A stretch of 64,000 nucleotides of DNA, taken from the NCBI GenBank assembly GCA_963848205.1, contig CAWKCV010000003.1, positions 124,001 through 188,000 of the forward strand, read 5' to 3'. The notes beneath the pieces were generated by a model, which saw only the letters and a list, made by a program, of their open reading frames with translations, made no database searches and had not been told where the DNA came from. The position numbers and the translations under genes were made by a program. Below, piece by piece: positions 9,421 through 18,002 of this stretch (position 1 is its first letter; each line of letters begins with the position of its first letter). The DNA comes from BOG-908 sp963848205. Its GTDB lineage: Bacteria; Pseudomonadota; Alphaproteobacteria; Acetobacterales; Acetobacteraceae.

Positions 9421-9651
9421 ATGCGGCGGTTTGTTCTGCTATCAACTGGCTGACTTATTGTCTTAAGCGCCTGCGCAGGAACACCTCCGGCAAGCGACCA
9501 GGCGGCTGCCGCCAAGCACAAAAAATGCGAACGCTCCACCGGCAGCCTGTTTTGTGGCAACAGCGACGACCAGCCCTATGGCAGCCTTAATAGCCCGGGC
9601 GCGTCAAGCCCCCATGCGAACGCGCCAGCAGGTTTTCCCGGTGCTCGCTGA
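9421..9651 (+). pseudogene. Decayed small lipoprotein, paralogue of the next gene
   Basis: Reading from ATG 9421 gives a 76-codon frame with an internal TGA at codon 11 (LLSTG-stop-LIVLSACAG). It otherwise encodes a signal sequence with lipobox LSAC and the segment KKCERSTGSLFCGNSDDQPYG. This closely matches CERFTGSLLCGSHDDLPFG of the lipoprotein at 9759, including both cysteines. A TGG-to-TGA change at codon 11 would explain the stop. It is therefore a tandem duplicate that has lost function, or a sequencing error. The function of the family is unknown. Confidence 0.65.
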
Positions 9652-9758
9652 ACACGCGAAGTTTTGTCATGGCACAGTCTTCTGATTGTATGACGGCGTA
9701 GTGGACGAGTGGCGAGATCCGCGCGCCATCAAACCGACGCTTCATCAAGGAGAGTTCT

Positions 9759-10001
9759 ATGCGTGTGATGTTGTCAGTCACTGCCGCTCTTGTCTGCCTT
9801 GGGCTCGCAGCCTGTGCGGGCGCTCCGCCGCCGGGGCAAAAAGTCGCTGCTGGAAAGCCGGTCCCATGTGAGCGTTTCACCGGCAGCCTTCTCTGCGGCA
9901 GCCACGATGATCTCCCGTTTGGAAATTTGAACATTCCGCCCACCGCCAGCCCCAAGGTAAATGAGACCTTCAGCGAAGCCATCCGGGGCGCTAGTTGGTG
10001 A
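9759..10001 (+). CDS. Small predicted lipoprotein of unknown function
   Basis: This 80-residue protein has a signal peptide and lipobox LAAC (Cys19), so it should be lipid-anchored. The mature part contains PCERFTGSLLCGSHDD, with two cysteines nine apart that could form a disulfide in the periplasm, and a C-terminal tail rich in Pro/Asn. AAGGAG lies 7 bases before ATG 9759. I recognise no named family. The decayed paralogue just upstream at 9421 shows the gene was duplicated in tandem. Confidence 0.75.
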   Translation: MRVMLSVTAALVCLGLAACAGAPPPGQKVAAGKPVPCERFTGSLLCGSHDDLPFGNLNIPPTASPKVNETFSEAIRGASW

Positions 10002-10862
10002 GTGCCACATGGTTGCGGTAAGTTGTCTCAGAAGATCGTGCATCATAGGCGGGCTGATGGACGCTCATTTCGAGTTTCGATCTTTAAGCTCGCCCGCTCC
10101 AGAGAACTGAGTTCGACGGAGCGGGTAGAACTGCCGGATTTTCGCGAGCGCCTTAGTCCGGGCCAGAATTTACGGCGGTGGTGGAGGGGGGAGCTGATTT
10201 CCAGGCGTATCCTAAAAGTTGCGGAGAAATCACAGGTTTTCTTGTTACGCTACCTGGAGCGGCCGTGCAAACTGCGCCTTTGTAGCCGCCCGGTCGATTA
10301 GTTAGCGAGACACTGCACGCTCCGTTCACAACGCTGGTGACGAACGAACTGAAACATGATAATCGTGACCATTCTTGCTGATGTCAGCAGTGATCGTGCC
10401 GCTCGGGTTGTTTAGTTCCCGATTGGATGGTTGCCGTGAAGGTGCCCGGTCCACTGAGAACTGCGTCAGGGCCAGTGATGTTCGACGTTCTCTCCTCAGT
10501 GAGGAATGACCGGGCGGACTACGAACATAAATGGAAATCGTCCCCGTCGCCGCCAGCGCGGAACCCCGCAGCAGCGAACAACGGTCAAAAACAGGCATGG
10601 TCAAGACGCCAATCTAGCCAAACTAGTCTCGAACGGTCAGATAGCTATGGAAGCAGCCGGTCATGACGATCTCTTCGATTGTTGAAACCCGGTCTTCGGC
10701 GACCTGCGGTAGTCGAACCGCCAGACGACACAACTCCGGTCAAGATTGATGCGCGTTTGACCTGCGGTTGATAAACACCGTTCAGTACCTCCATCGGAAC
10801 GCAGTCGACCTTCAAGCGACCACCGCCACGCAGGTTATGACCAACCAATTTCCGGACTGATC
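10002..10862. other. Long region without a convincing gene, possible gene remnant
   Basis: About 860 bases with mixed composition, less GC-rich than most of the window. No open frame here has gene-like codon use or a recognisable domain. On the minus strand between about 10604 and 10326 two overlapping frames read TGPDAVLSGPGTFTATIQSG and then SGTITADISKNGHDYHVSV. Joined, these look like one decayed secreted-protein gene. This is tentative. No tRNA-like fold or terminator was seen. Confidence 0.35.
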
Positions 10863-12599
10863 ATGCCACATAGCCCCCTCGCCGACATCGCCGCCCACCC
10901 GCGCGACCCCAACGCACGCCTCCGCCTCGGCCAGCACCTCCACCAATCCGGCAACCTCCCCGCCGCCGAAGCCGCCTACCGCGCCGGCCTCAAACTCGAC
11001 CGCGGGCATCCTGGCCTCGCCATCACGCTCGCCGACCTGCTCGACGCCACCGGCCGCCCCGCCGAGGCCATCCGCACGCTGCGCACCGCCCTAGAGGCAC
11101 GCCGGCGCGACCCATCCATCGCCACGCGCCTCGCCCGCAGCCTGATCGCCGCCGGCCAATCCGCCGACGCCATCCGCACCCTCGCCACCCTGGCCAGCGC
11201 CGCCCGCCCCGACCACGCCGTGCTCGCCGAACAGGCCGCCGCCTACAAGGCCCTCAGCCTGCCGGACCGCGCGCTGGCCACCAACCAGCGCGCCGCCGCG
11301 CTCTACCCGGAAAGTGCCGTCGCCCACCACAACCTCGCCGCCCATCTCGGCGACCACGGCCAGTTCGCCGCCGCCGAACAAAGTGCCGCCCGCGCCCTGG
11401 CCGCCGCGGGGCAAGCCCAGTCCCCGCAAACCTGGCTGGTCTATGCCCGCGCACTGCTCGGCGCCGGCAAGCTCGACGAATCCGAACGCGCCTTCCGCGA
11501 AGCGCTCCGCCGCGCCCCCAACTTCCTCGACGCCCATCGCGACCTGGCCCAGCTCGTCTGGATGCGCACCGCCGACCCGCGCGCCGCCATCGCCACGCTC
11601 GACCCCGCCATCCAGGCCAACCCGCACCACGCGCTGTTCGGGCTGCGCGCCCACATCCTGCAATCGGCCGGCCACCCCGAAGCCGCCTACACCACGCTGC
11701 AACAGGCGATCGGCCTGCATCCCAACGAGCCCGTCCTGCACCTCGCCGCCGCCCAGCTGGCCCCGCTCGCCGGCCAGACGGCTCATTCCATCCCCCTCGC
11801 AGAACGTGCCGCCGCCCTGTTGGGCAACGATGACGCCGCCCAGACCGCCCTCGCCGCCGCGTGCCTCGCCGGCGGCGACCCCGCGCGCGCCGCCGCCATC
11901 GCCGCCGGCCTCGCCGCCCGCCATCCGAACGACCAACGCGCCCACGCCTACCTGGCCACCGCCTGGCGCCTGCTGGGCGACCCGCGCTACGCCGCCCTCT
12001 ACGACTATCCGAACCTCGTGCGCGCCTGGCAGATGGACACGCCGGATGGCTGGCCGAACCTCGCCGCCTACCTCGCCGACCTCACCGAAGCGCTCGGCGG
12101 CCTGCACCCCTATCGCACCCACCCGCTCGGCCAGTCCGTGCGCCACGGCAGCCAGGCCACCCACCTGCTCGCCTCCGGCAACCCGGTCATTCGCGCCTTC
12201 TTCCAGGCGATCGACGGCCCGATCCGGCGCCACGTGGCCGCCCTCGGCCCCGGCACCGACCCGCTGCGCGCCCGCAACACCGGCCGCACAAGCTTCCACG
12301 GCGCCTGGTCCGTCCGCCTGCGCCCCGGCGGCTTCCACGCCGACCACATCCACCCCGAAGGCTGGCTCTCGTCCGCGTGCTACATCGCACTCCCCGACAC
12401 GCCCGGGGAGGGCAGGGAAGCCTGGATCAAATTCGGCGAGCCCGGATTGCCCACCGCGCCCGCGTTGGGGGCCGAGCATTTCGTGCAACCCCAGCCGGGG
12501 ATGCTGGTGCTGTTTCCGTCATATATGTGGCACGGCACGGTGCCGTTTCGCAGCGACGGAGTACGGTTGAGTATCGCGTTCGATCTGGTGCCGGCGTAG
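10863..12599 (+). CDS. TPR-repeat protein with C-terminal 2OG-Fe(II) oxygenase domain
   Basis: This 578-residue cytosolic protein has roughly the first 380 residues as alanine-rich helical TPR units (for example YRAGLKLDRGHPGLAITLAD and ERAFREALRRAPNFLDAHRD). The last 200 residues fit the prokaryotic 2-oxoglutarate/Fe(II) oxygenase family found behind TPRs. The iron ligands visible are His492-x-Asp494 in GFHADHIHPEGWLSS and the distal His557 in YMWHGTVPF, with a 2OG-binding Arg in GVRLSIAF. The likely activity is hydroxylation of a protein or small molecule; the target is unknown. ATG 10863 follows the gene-poor stretch. Repeat copy 5 begins three bases after the stop. Confidence 0.88.
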   Translation: MPHSPLADIAAHPRDPNARLRLGQHLHQSGNLPAAEAAYRAGLKLDRGHPGLAITLADLLDATGRPAEAIRTLRTALEARRRDPSIATRLARSLIAAGQSADAIRTLATLASAARPDHAVLAEQAAAYKALSLPDRALATNQRAAALYPESAVAHHNLAAHLGDHGQFAAAEQSAARALAAAGQAQSPQTWLVYARALLGAGKLDESERAFREALRRAPNFLDAHRDLAQLVWMRTADPRAAIATLDPAIQANPHHALFGLRAHILQSAGHPEAAYTTLQQAIGLHPNEPVLHLAAAQLAPLAGQTAHSIPLAERAAALLGNDDAAQTALAAACLAGGDPARAAAIAAGLAARHPNDQRAHAYLATAWRLLGDPRYAALYDYPNLVRAWQMDTPDGWPNLAAYLADLTEALGGLHPYRTHPLGQSVRHGSQATHLLASGNPVIRAFFQAIDGPIRRHVAALGPGTDPLRARNTGRTSFHGAWSVRLRPGGFHADHIHPEGWLSSACYIALPDTPGEGREAWIKFGEPGLPTAPALGAEHFVQPQPGMLVLFPSYMWHGTVPFRSDGVRLSIAFDLVPA

Positions 12600-12602
12600 G
12601 CG

Positions 12603-12646
12603 AAGGAAGCGGTTCTTTTTTGAAAAAAAGAACCAAAAAACTTTTG
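12603..12646 (-). repeat. Dispersed hairpin repeat, copy 5
   Basis: This copy starts AAGGAAGCGGTTC with a T-run, then TGAAAAAAAGAACC and AAAAAACTTTTG. Its stem is of the GGTTC/GAACC type. It sits between two convergent genes, 3 bp from one stop codon and 1 bp from the other. Confidence 0.92.
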
Positions 12647-12647
12647 C

Positions 12648-15488
12648 TCAGAAGCGCGCGGTGACGGTGAAGGTGACTGCGAAGGGCTCGCCTGGCAGGC
12701 CGTCGTTGAAGGCGCCGCCGCAGGAGTAGTTGCTCTCCGGCAGACCCTTGAACGGGCCGGTCTTGAAGTTTCCGCAATTGCTGGGCGAAATCTGGTTGTA
12801 GAAATACTGGAAGAAATGCTGGTTGAAGAGGTTCTGTACGTTCAGATCGAATTTAACCCGCTTGATCGCCGGCAGCATCGGCGTCGGCACCGTGTAAGTG
12901 AGATCCAGGTTGAACAATGCGAACGCCGGCAGGCGGCCTTTCGGGTCGTAGGTCGTGGCGCCGACCTTGAACAGGTAGGGAATGTAGCCGACGGGATAGG
13001 GTGCGTTCGTGTTCGGGTTGGTGGCATTCAGTGGAATGCCGGAGGGTGTCGGAACGTTCGTCTCCAGGCCTGTCAGGTCGAACGTCGTGTATTGCTGCCC
13101 GGTGTACTGTCCCTCGAGACGCGCCGCGATCGCGTCGCCATCACGGAATGTGCTCTTGCGATCGTATTCCACGTAAAACGTCGAGAGCCAGTCCGGCACG
13201 CCGCTGTTCGGCGTTCCACGCTGCGCCAACCCGAACTGATCCTGAAACACGGTCGTCGAGGCCAGATATGTCTTCAGATACTTCGCGAGTGTGTGAGAGA
13301 CGTTCCCGCCGATTTCCCAATTAGGAGAAATTCGATAGTCGCCGGCCGCCTCGATGCCCTTGAACTCGCGCTGACCATCGTTTGTATAAACCGCCTGTCC
13401 CGCAATCGGTCCAGCCTGTCCCTGGAAGAAGCCAAAGTCGCGATCCACCTTCTGATAGAAGTAGTCGATGTGCGCCGCGATATTGGACGTGTCGTACTGA
13501 ATGCCGGCCTCGTACAGGTGCACGATCGACGCATACGGCGTGCCCGCACTCGTGTTCGGCGTGAAGTCAGTCGCTGGCGCAAACAGGGCAGACTCGCCGG
13601 TGCTGGCGTAAACCGTCGTTCCCTTCAAAGCCGGCAATATCTTGTCGAAATCATAGGAAAAATGCAGGAACGGCAGGAGCTCGCGATCCCACTTCTTCGC
13701 CTTGAACGGCTCGTAACCAACCACGCCCGGGTAGGCCGGGTCGGCGCTCACGAAAGCAGCGCTCGTCTTGTTGCCTGACGTGGTGCCTTCCAGCGTGAAA
13801 CCTGGCGTAATGTGCAGCGTGTTGCCCAGCAGCTCGATCTTGTCCTGCGCATAGAACTGAAAGATTGCCCTGAACGAACCGCCATCGAAGCCCGAGACGA
13901 GATGGCCTGCATCTGTCGGTACGTTGGGGCCAATGCCAGCATACGTAGGACCTGTCGGCTGCGTCTCCTTGGCAATAAGGGCGCCGATGCGGATGGCGTT
14001 ATTGATGCCGTAGAACTCCGGCGGGCTGATCGAAATGCGCGGCTGGATTCCGTAGGAATCGTTGTGCGTGAGCGCCGTCTGGCCCGTCAGCCCGCACGCT
14101 GTCAGCAGCGGGTCGCCGCCGCCCACGCCAGAGAGTGTCGACCCCGGACAAGCCTTGCTGTTTGTCGCCGTTCGAGACGGATCGTAGGTAAAATGCCCAG
14201 GAAAATAGAATTGCCCGCCGCCATGCTGTGAGCTCGCATCGAAGCCTTGCGTGCCGCCATTCGGCCCGAAGAAATCGTCGAAATACCCGAAGCCGGCAAA
14301 GGTCTGCACGAACGGTGCGGCGCCGCCCGTGATATAGCGGCCGGACGTGTCCGGGTTATAGAGTGCAGGGCTGCCATAACTGGTCAGTTGCGAATCAGAA
14401 TTGAGGTAGAACGCGGTCACGCCAACCTGGAAAGTGTCGTTGATGTATTTGTCTCCCTTGAGCAGGATCGACAAATAATCGTTGGTCTCGCGCTGGAACA
14501 GGATATTAGGCGAGTAATTGCTGAACAGACCGTTCTTGTTCAGGTAGGGGAGCGGCGTGGGCTCGCTCTGAATGAGGCCATTGCCGGTATTGTACAGGAT
14601 GGTACCCTGGACTTTCGATAATCCGTCATCGAACGGCTTGTCGAAAGCGAAATAGACGTTGTTGTAGCGCGCCGGCGTATAGTCGATGAAGCCGGCCGTC
14701 TGCAGATTGGAATACTGCAGCAGCACCTTCGGCGCATTGTCGCCAGAACCGAGCGGCCCGTCGATCGCGCCGGAGTTGAACGTGAAGCCTTCGTTGTACG
14801 TCTGGAACGAGCCCACCGATCCAAACACGTCAGTATAATAATCGTTTGTTGGGCGCTTGGAGTTATAGGCGACCGTGCCGCCGATCGTGCCGAACGTGTT
14901 CTTGTCCGGATAAGCCACGCCCGGATAAATCGTCACACCGCTAATCTGGTCGAGGTTGAAGCGTCCACCGATGTTGTTGGTGAGATAGGCGCCTGTTCCG
15001 CCGTTCAGCAGATCCTGCATCGGCACGTCGTCAAGCGTTTGCGCCACTTCCAGCCCGCGCACGCCGCGGATCGACAGCACCGGCTCGTTGTTGCCGATGC
15101 CCTGCTGATAGACGAACACCGACGGCGCCTGCCGCAACAGCGTCGCGACACTGCCACCCACACCCGTCTGCTCGATCTGCTTGGAGCCGAGTTCGGTGAC
15201 TGCACTTGGCGAGTCCTTTTCCTTCTGCAGGAGACGCTTGGCTTTGACGATAATCTCTTCCGTCGCGCCACGGCTGACGTCAGGTGGCAGAGCTTGCCCC
15301 TGTGTGCCCGATGTTGCCGGCGTTTGTGCCTGCGGCGTGGCATTCGACGCATTGTTCAACTGCGCCAATTGCACATTCGACTGCCACGCATCTGCCGCAT
15401 CCGCACCCATGCTGGGAACCAAACTCGCAACCAGACCGCATGCCCCGGCCATCATCAACGCGCGCTTGTAAGACTGCGAAACGGCCAT
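12648..15488 (-). CDS. TonB-dependent outer-membrane receptor
   Basis: This is an intact receptor of 946 residues. The signal peptide (about 1-32, cut near ADAADA) precedes a Gln/Asn/Ala-rich linker. The plug domain runs from about 70 to 190 (EEIIVKAKRLL, then VLSIRGVRGLEVAQTLDDVP). A 22-strand-type barrel then ends at the canonical aromatic C-terminus (FTVTARF). Receptors of this type import iron chelates, vitamin B12 or other large ligands with energy from TonB-ExbB-ExbD. The unusually long Tyr/Asn-rich loops do not reveal the ligand. GGAG lies about 10 bases before the ATG. The tonB-exbBD operon is next on the same strand upstream, which fits a functional partnership, although that tonB appears broken. 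Confidence 0.93.
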   Translation of the reverse strand: MAVSQSYKRALMMAGACGLVASLVPSMGADAADAWQSNVQLAQLNNASNATPQAQTPATSGTQGQALPPDVSRGATEEIIVKAKRLLQKEKDSPSAVTELGSKQIEQTGVGGSVATLLRQAPSVFVYQQGIGNNEPVLSIRGVRGLEVAQTLDDVPMQDLLNGGTGAYLTNNIGGRFNLDQISGVTIYPGVAYPDKNTFGTIGGTVAYNSKRPTNDYYTDVFGSVGSFQTYNEGFTFNSGAIDGPLGSGDNAPKVLLQYSNLQTAGFIDYTPARYNNVYFAFDKPFDDGLSKVQGTILYNTGNGLIQSEPTPLPYLNKNGLFSNYSPNILFQRETNDYLSILLKGDKYINDTFQVGVTAFYLNSDSQLTSYGSPALYNPDTSGRYITGGAAPFVQTFAGFGYFDDFFGPNGGTQGFDASSQHGGGQFYFPGHFTYDPSRTATNSKACPGSTLSGVGGGDPLLTACGLTGQTALTHNDSYGIQPRISISPPEFYGINNAIRIGALIAKETQPTGPTYAGIGPNVPTDAGHLVSGFDGGSFRAIFQFYAQDKIELLGNTLHITPGFTLEGTTSGNKTSAAFVSADPAYPGVVGYEPFKAKKWDRELLPFLHFSYDFDKILPALKGTTVYASTGESALFAPATDFTPNTSAGTPYASIVHLYEAGIQYDTSNIAAHIDYFYQKVDRDFGFFQGQAGPIAGQAVYTNDGQREFKGIEAAGDYRISPNWEIGGNVSHTLAKYLKTYLASTTVFQDQFGLAQRGTPNSGVPDWLSTFYVEYDRKSTFRDGDAIAARLEGQYTGQQYTTFDLTGLETNVPTPSGIPLNATNPNTNAPYPVGYIPYLFKVGATTYDPKGRLPAFALFNLDLTYTVPTPMLPAIKRVKFDLNVQNLFNQHFFQYFYNQISPSNCGNFKTGPFKGLPESNYSCGGAFNDGLPGEPFAVTFTVTARF

Positions 15489-15801
15489 GCTTGCGAACTC
15501 CAGGACGATGCTTTCGGCATAGACGATATGCGCGAAGATGATCGCTAATCCTGCGGTGCACGCCCCGTATGAGACAATACAAAGAATGGTCTTGAAAAGA
15601 TAACGAAATACTCATGTGACTGACATGCAACAACAAGAGATGCATGCCGCGAGATCGAAAAAATCAAGACCGCGCCAGTGAATTCTCATGTGTTGTTGAA
15701 GCAGAGACACGCATGCAAGCCACGGGAGATGAGCGGCAAAGCGAGTAGTCCGTCGATGAACCAAGCACGCGAACAGTGCGCGGTCTATGCGCTCGCGACA
15801 G
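15489..15801. other. Upstream region of the TonB receptor
   Basis: About 310 bases between the receptor start and the terminator of the exb operon. It is AT-richer than its neighbours and presumably carries the receptor promoter. A short inverted repeat CATGT-GACTG-ACATG is visible near 15613-15627. I see no gene. Confidence 0.45.
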
Positions 15802-15838
15802 CAAAAAGCCCGGAGGGCAGTGCCACTCCGGGCTTTTT
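15802..15838 (-). terminator. Bidirectional intrinsic terminator
   Basis: AAAAAGCCCGGAG and CTCCGGGCTTTTT form a perfect stem with an A-run on one side and a T-run on the other. It ends the minus-strand tonB-exb-TPR operon 28 bases after its last stop codon. Confidence 0.93.
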
Positions 15839-15865
15839 GAGCCAATCGAGGGAAGATGCGTGCGA

Positions 15866-17095
15866 TCAGGCTTTCGAAATCTGCAATATCCAAAGCCGGG
15901 CGATTTCCGCCTGGCCTTCCTTGCCGCCGACGCCACGCAGAACCTGGACCGCAGCCGCTTTCTTGCCAGCCTTCATGTAAGCCAGCCCGAGATGCAGCTT
16001 CGTATCGTCGGGATGGCGCAAGCCACCCTTCTTCAATCCTGTCTGCATCAGCGCAATACCCTTGTCGAACTGGCCGAACCCCACATACTCGTCGCCCAGC
16101 GAGGCCGCCAGATTGCCGTCATGCGATGATTGCGCGTCGGCCTCACGCGACGGCAGCGCCTTCAATTCAGTCGCATAATTCTTGTTCACCAGATCGCGCA
16201 AACGCTGCTGGCGGGGCGCCTCGGGGCCGGTACCCAGCACGCCGCTGGCAAACGCCTGGTCCACCACCACTTTCGCTTCGCCGGGGTTGGGCACCTGCAA
16301 CAGCAACTCGACCATATCCATCAGATCGGCCGGCTTCGTCACCAGCCCCGTCGCCAGCTCGAACCGGTCGATATCGATATCGAGCCGCGAGTTGTAGCCC
16401 GGCCGGGTCTGCGCCGCGTGGATCAAATTCTGCCAGTAATCCGGCTTGGGATAGTAGGTGACCAGCAGCCCCATCGTGTTGCCGAAACCGAGCTTGTCGC
16501 CCATTTCCTGCTGGCAGCGCGCGAGCAATTGCAATTGCTGCTCGCTCGGCTTCTGCCGCGCGGCGACTTCCGCGTCGATCTGTGCTTTCTGCAATTTCGC
16601 GGCATTGGCGAAATCGCGGTTCAGGTAATAGGCCTGGATGATCAGCGCCCGCACCGCGGGGTCGCGCCCGCCGGACGCGGTGTATTTCTGGCTCCAGGAG
16701 ATCACCGCCGGGTAATTCTTCAACTGGTATGCCATGCTGGCTTCGGCCAGATACAGCTTGGTCTGCTCGGCCGGCGGCACCCGGCCGGAGGCGAGCATGT
16801 CGGCGAAGATCTTGCTGGCGACGGGCAGGTTCTTCGAGCTCTGCGCGATCGAGCCGCGCAGTTCCTGGATGGTGAAGCTCTCCTCCGCCGTCAGCCCGCG
16901 CGCGCGTGCTGCTTCGGCCACGGCGGCATTGGCACCTGCATAGTTGCCGGCGCGCATCAACGCCTCGGCCCGCTGCAGCGGCTTGCCCACTTCCGGACGC
17001 AGCGTCTGCGCCCGCGAGGCGCCCGGCGCTGCCAGGCAAAGTGCAAAAGCGGCCGCGCCGGTCAACACCGCCGCACGGTTGCCAAATCTCGTCAT
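15866..17095 (-). CDS. Secreted TPR-type protein of the exb operon
   Basis: This 409-residue protein has a cleavable signal peptide (about 1-28, ending GASRAQ) and a fully helical body with TPR-like repeats (RAEALMRAGNYAGANAAVAE, IQAYYLNRDFANAAKLQKAQ, HLGLAYMKAGKKAAAVQVLR). It is predicted to act in the periplasm as a scaffold. It is the last gene of the tonB-exbB-exbD-exbD operon, 2 bp behind the second exbD, so translation is almost certainly coupled. Similar TPR proteins accompany expanded TonB systems in other Gram-negatives, where the exact role is not settled. ATG 17095 is chosen because it starts the signal peptide; longer frames run back into exbD. Confidence 0.82.
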   Translation of the reverse strand: MTRFGNRAAVLTGAAAFALCLAAPGASRAQTLRPEVGKPLQRAEALMRAGNYAGANAAVAEAARARGLTAEESFTIQELRGSIAQSSKNLPVASKIFADMLASGRVPPAEQTKLYLAEASMAYQLKNYPAVISWSQKYTASGGRDPAVRALIIQAYYLNRDFANAAKLQKAQIDAEVAARQKPSEQQLQLLARCQQEMGDKLGFGNTMGLLVTYYPKPDYWQNLIHAAQTRPGYNSRLDIDIDRFELATGLVTKPADLMDMVELLLQVPNPGEAKVVVDQAFASGVLGTGPEAPRQQRLRDLVNKNYATELKALPSREADAQSSHDGNLAASLGDEYVGFGQFDKGIALMQTGLKKGGLRHPDDTKLHLGLAYMKAGKKAAAVQVLRGVGGKEGQAEIARLWILQISKA

Positions 17096-17097
17096 CG

Positions 17098-17532
17098 TCA
17101 CTGCCCTATGAACTGCTCGTTGCCGACGATGCCAAGCTTGCCGACACCGAGCCGCTGCGCGTCCGCCATCACATGGATCACGTCCTTGTAAGGTGCCAGT
17201 TTGTTCGGGTTGAGATGCACCTCCGGCTGCGGATCGGCTTTGGCCGCTTCCTTCAGATGCGCCACCAGCGCATCGTCGTCGGGCAGCACGACGCCATTCC
17301 ACGATGTCGTGCCGTCGAAATCCACATCGATCGTCACCACCACCGGCGGCACCGGCGGCGGCGGTGGGTTGCCCGCCGGCAGATCCAGCTTCACCGCATG
17401 TGTCTGGATCGGGATGGTGATGATCAGCATGATCAGCAGCACCAGCATCACGTCGATCAGCGGCGTGGTGTTCATGTCCACCACCACGTCCATCTCGTCG
17501 CTGTCACCGCCCGTCGGCATGCTCATGGCCAT
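17098..17532 (-). CDS. exbD: Biopolymer transporter ExbD/TolR family (second copy)
   Basis: This 144-residue ExbD-type protein has a cytoplasmic N-terminus, one membrane helix (about 24-44, TTPLIDVMLVLLIMLIITIP), and a periplasmic domain with a proline run followed by VVVTIDVDFDG and VHLNPNKLAPYKDVIHVM. The Asp of the PLIDVMLVLL motif is the conserved protonatable residue of the ExbB-ExbD motor. GAGGAG lies 7 bases before the start. It is 41 bp behind the first exbD. Two ExbDs in one operon suggest a heteromeric or specialised motor. Confidence 0.92.
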   Translation of the reverse strand: MAMSMPTGGDSDEMDVVVDMNTTPLIDVMLVLLIMLIITIPIQTHAVKLDLPAGNPPPPPVPPVVVTIDVDFDGTTSWNGVVLPDDDALVAHLKEAAKADPQPEVHLNPNKLAPYKDVIHVMADAQRLGVGKLGIVGNEQFIGQ

Positions 17533-17573
17533 GCGCGTATCTCCTCAATGCCGGATGTTGACGACCCGGGCGC

Positions 17574-17999
17574 TCAATGCCCGGGGTCGGGCTGGCTGAT
17601 GAACGCCACCTTGTAGATGCCCGCACGCTGCAAGGCGACCATCACGCGGCCGACATATTCGTAGCGGCCATCACGATCCGCACGGATATGCACTTCCGGC
17701 TGCGGTATCTGCGTCGCCACCGCCTTCAGCCTGTCGAAGATCGCGTTCGCATCCGGCACCTGCTTTTCGTTCCAGAAGAAATCACCTTCCTTGTCGATGG
17801 CGATGATGATGTTCTTCGGCTTGGTCTGCGTGGGAACGTTGCGGTCTTTCGGCAACTGCACCGGCACCGTGTGGGTGACGACGGGGATGGTGATCAGGAA
17901 GATGATCAGCAGCACCAGCATCACGTCCACCAGCGGCGTGGTGTTGATCGCCGAGACGACCTCGTCCTCGCCCTCTGAAGGGCCGACGTTCATCGACAT
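17574..17999 (-). CDS. exbD: Biopolymer transporter ExbD/TolR family (first copy)
   Basis: This 141-residue ExbD-like protein has the conserved NTTPLVDVMLVLLIIFLI membrane segment near residues 19-37, including the key Asp. A periplasmic domain follows (KNIIIAIDKEGDFFWNEKQV, then PEVHIRADRDGRYEYVGRVM). It belongs to the proton-driven motor that energises TonB. It starts 3 bp after exbB ends, in the same operon. Its periplasmic half differs clearly from the second ExbD, so the two are not recent duplicates. Confidence 0.93.
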   Translation of the reverse strand: MSMNVGPSEGEDEVVSAINTTPLVDVMLVLLIIFLITIPVVTHTVPVQLPKDRNVPTQTKPKNIIIAIDKEGDFFWNEKQVPDANAIFDRLKAVATQIPQPEVHIRADRDGRYEYVGRVMVALQRAGIYKVAFISQPDPGH

Positions 18000-18002
18000 G
18001 GT

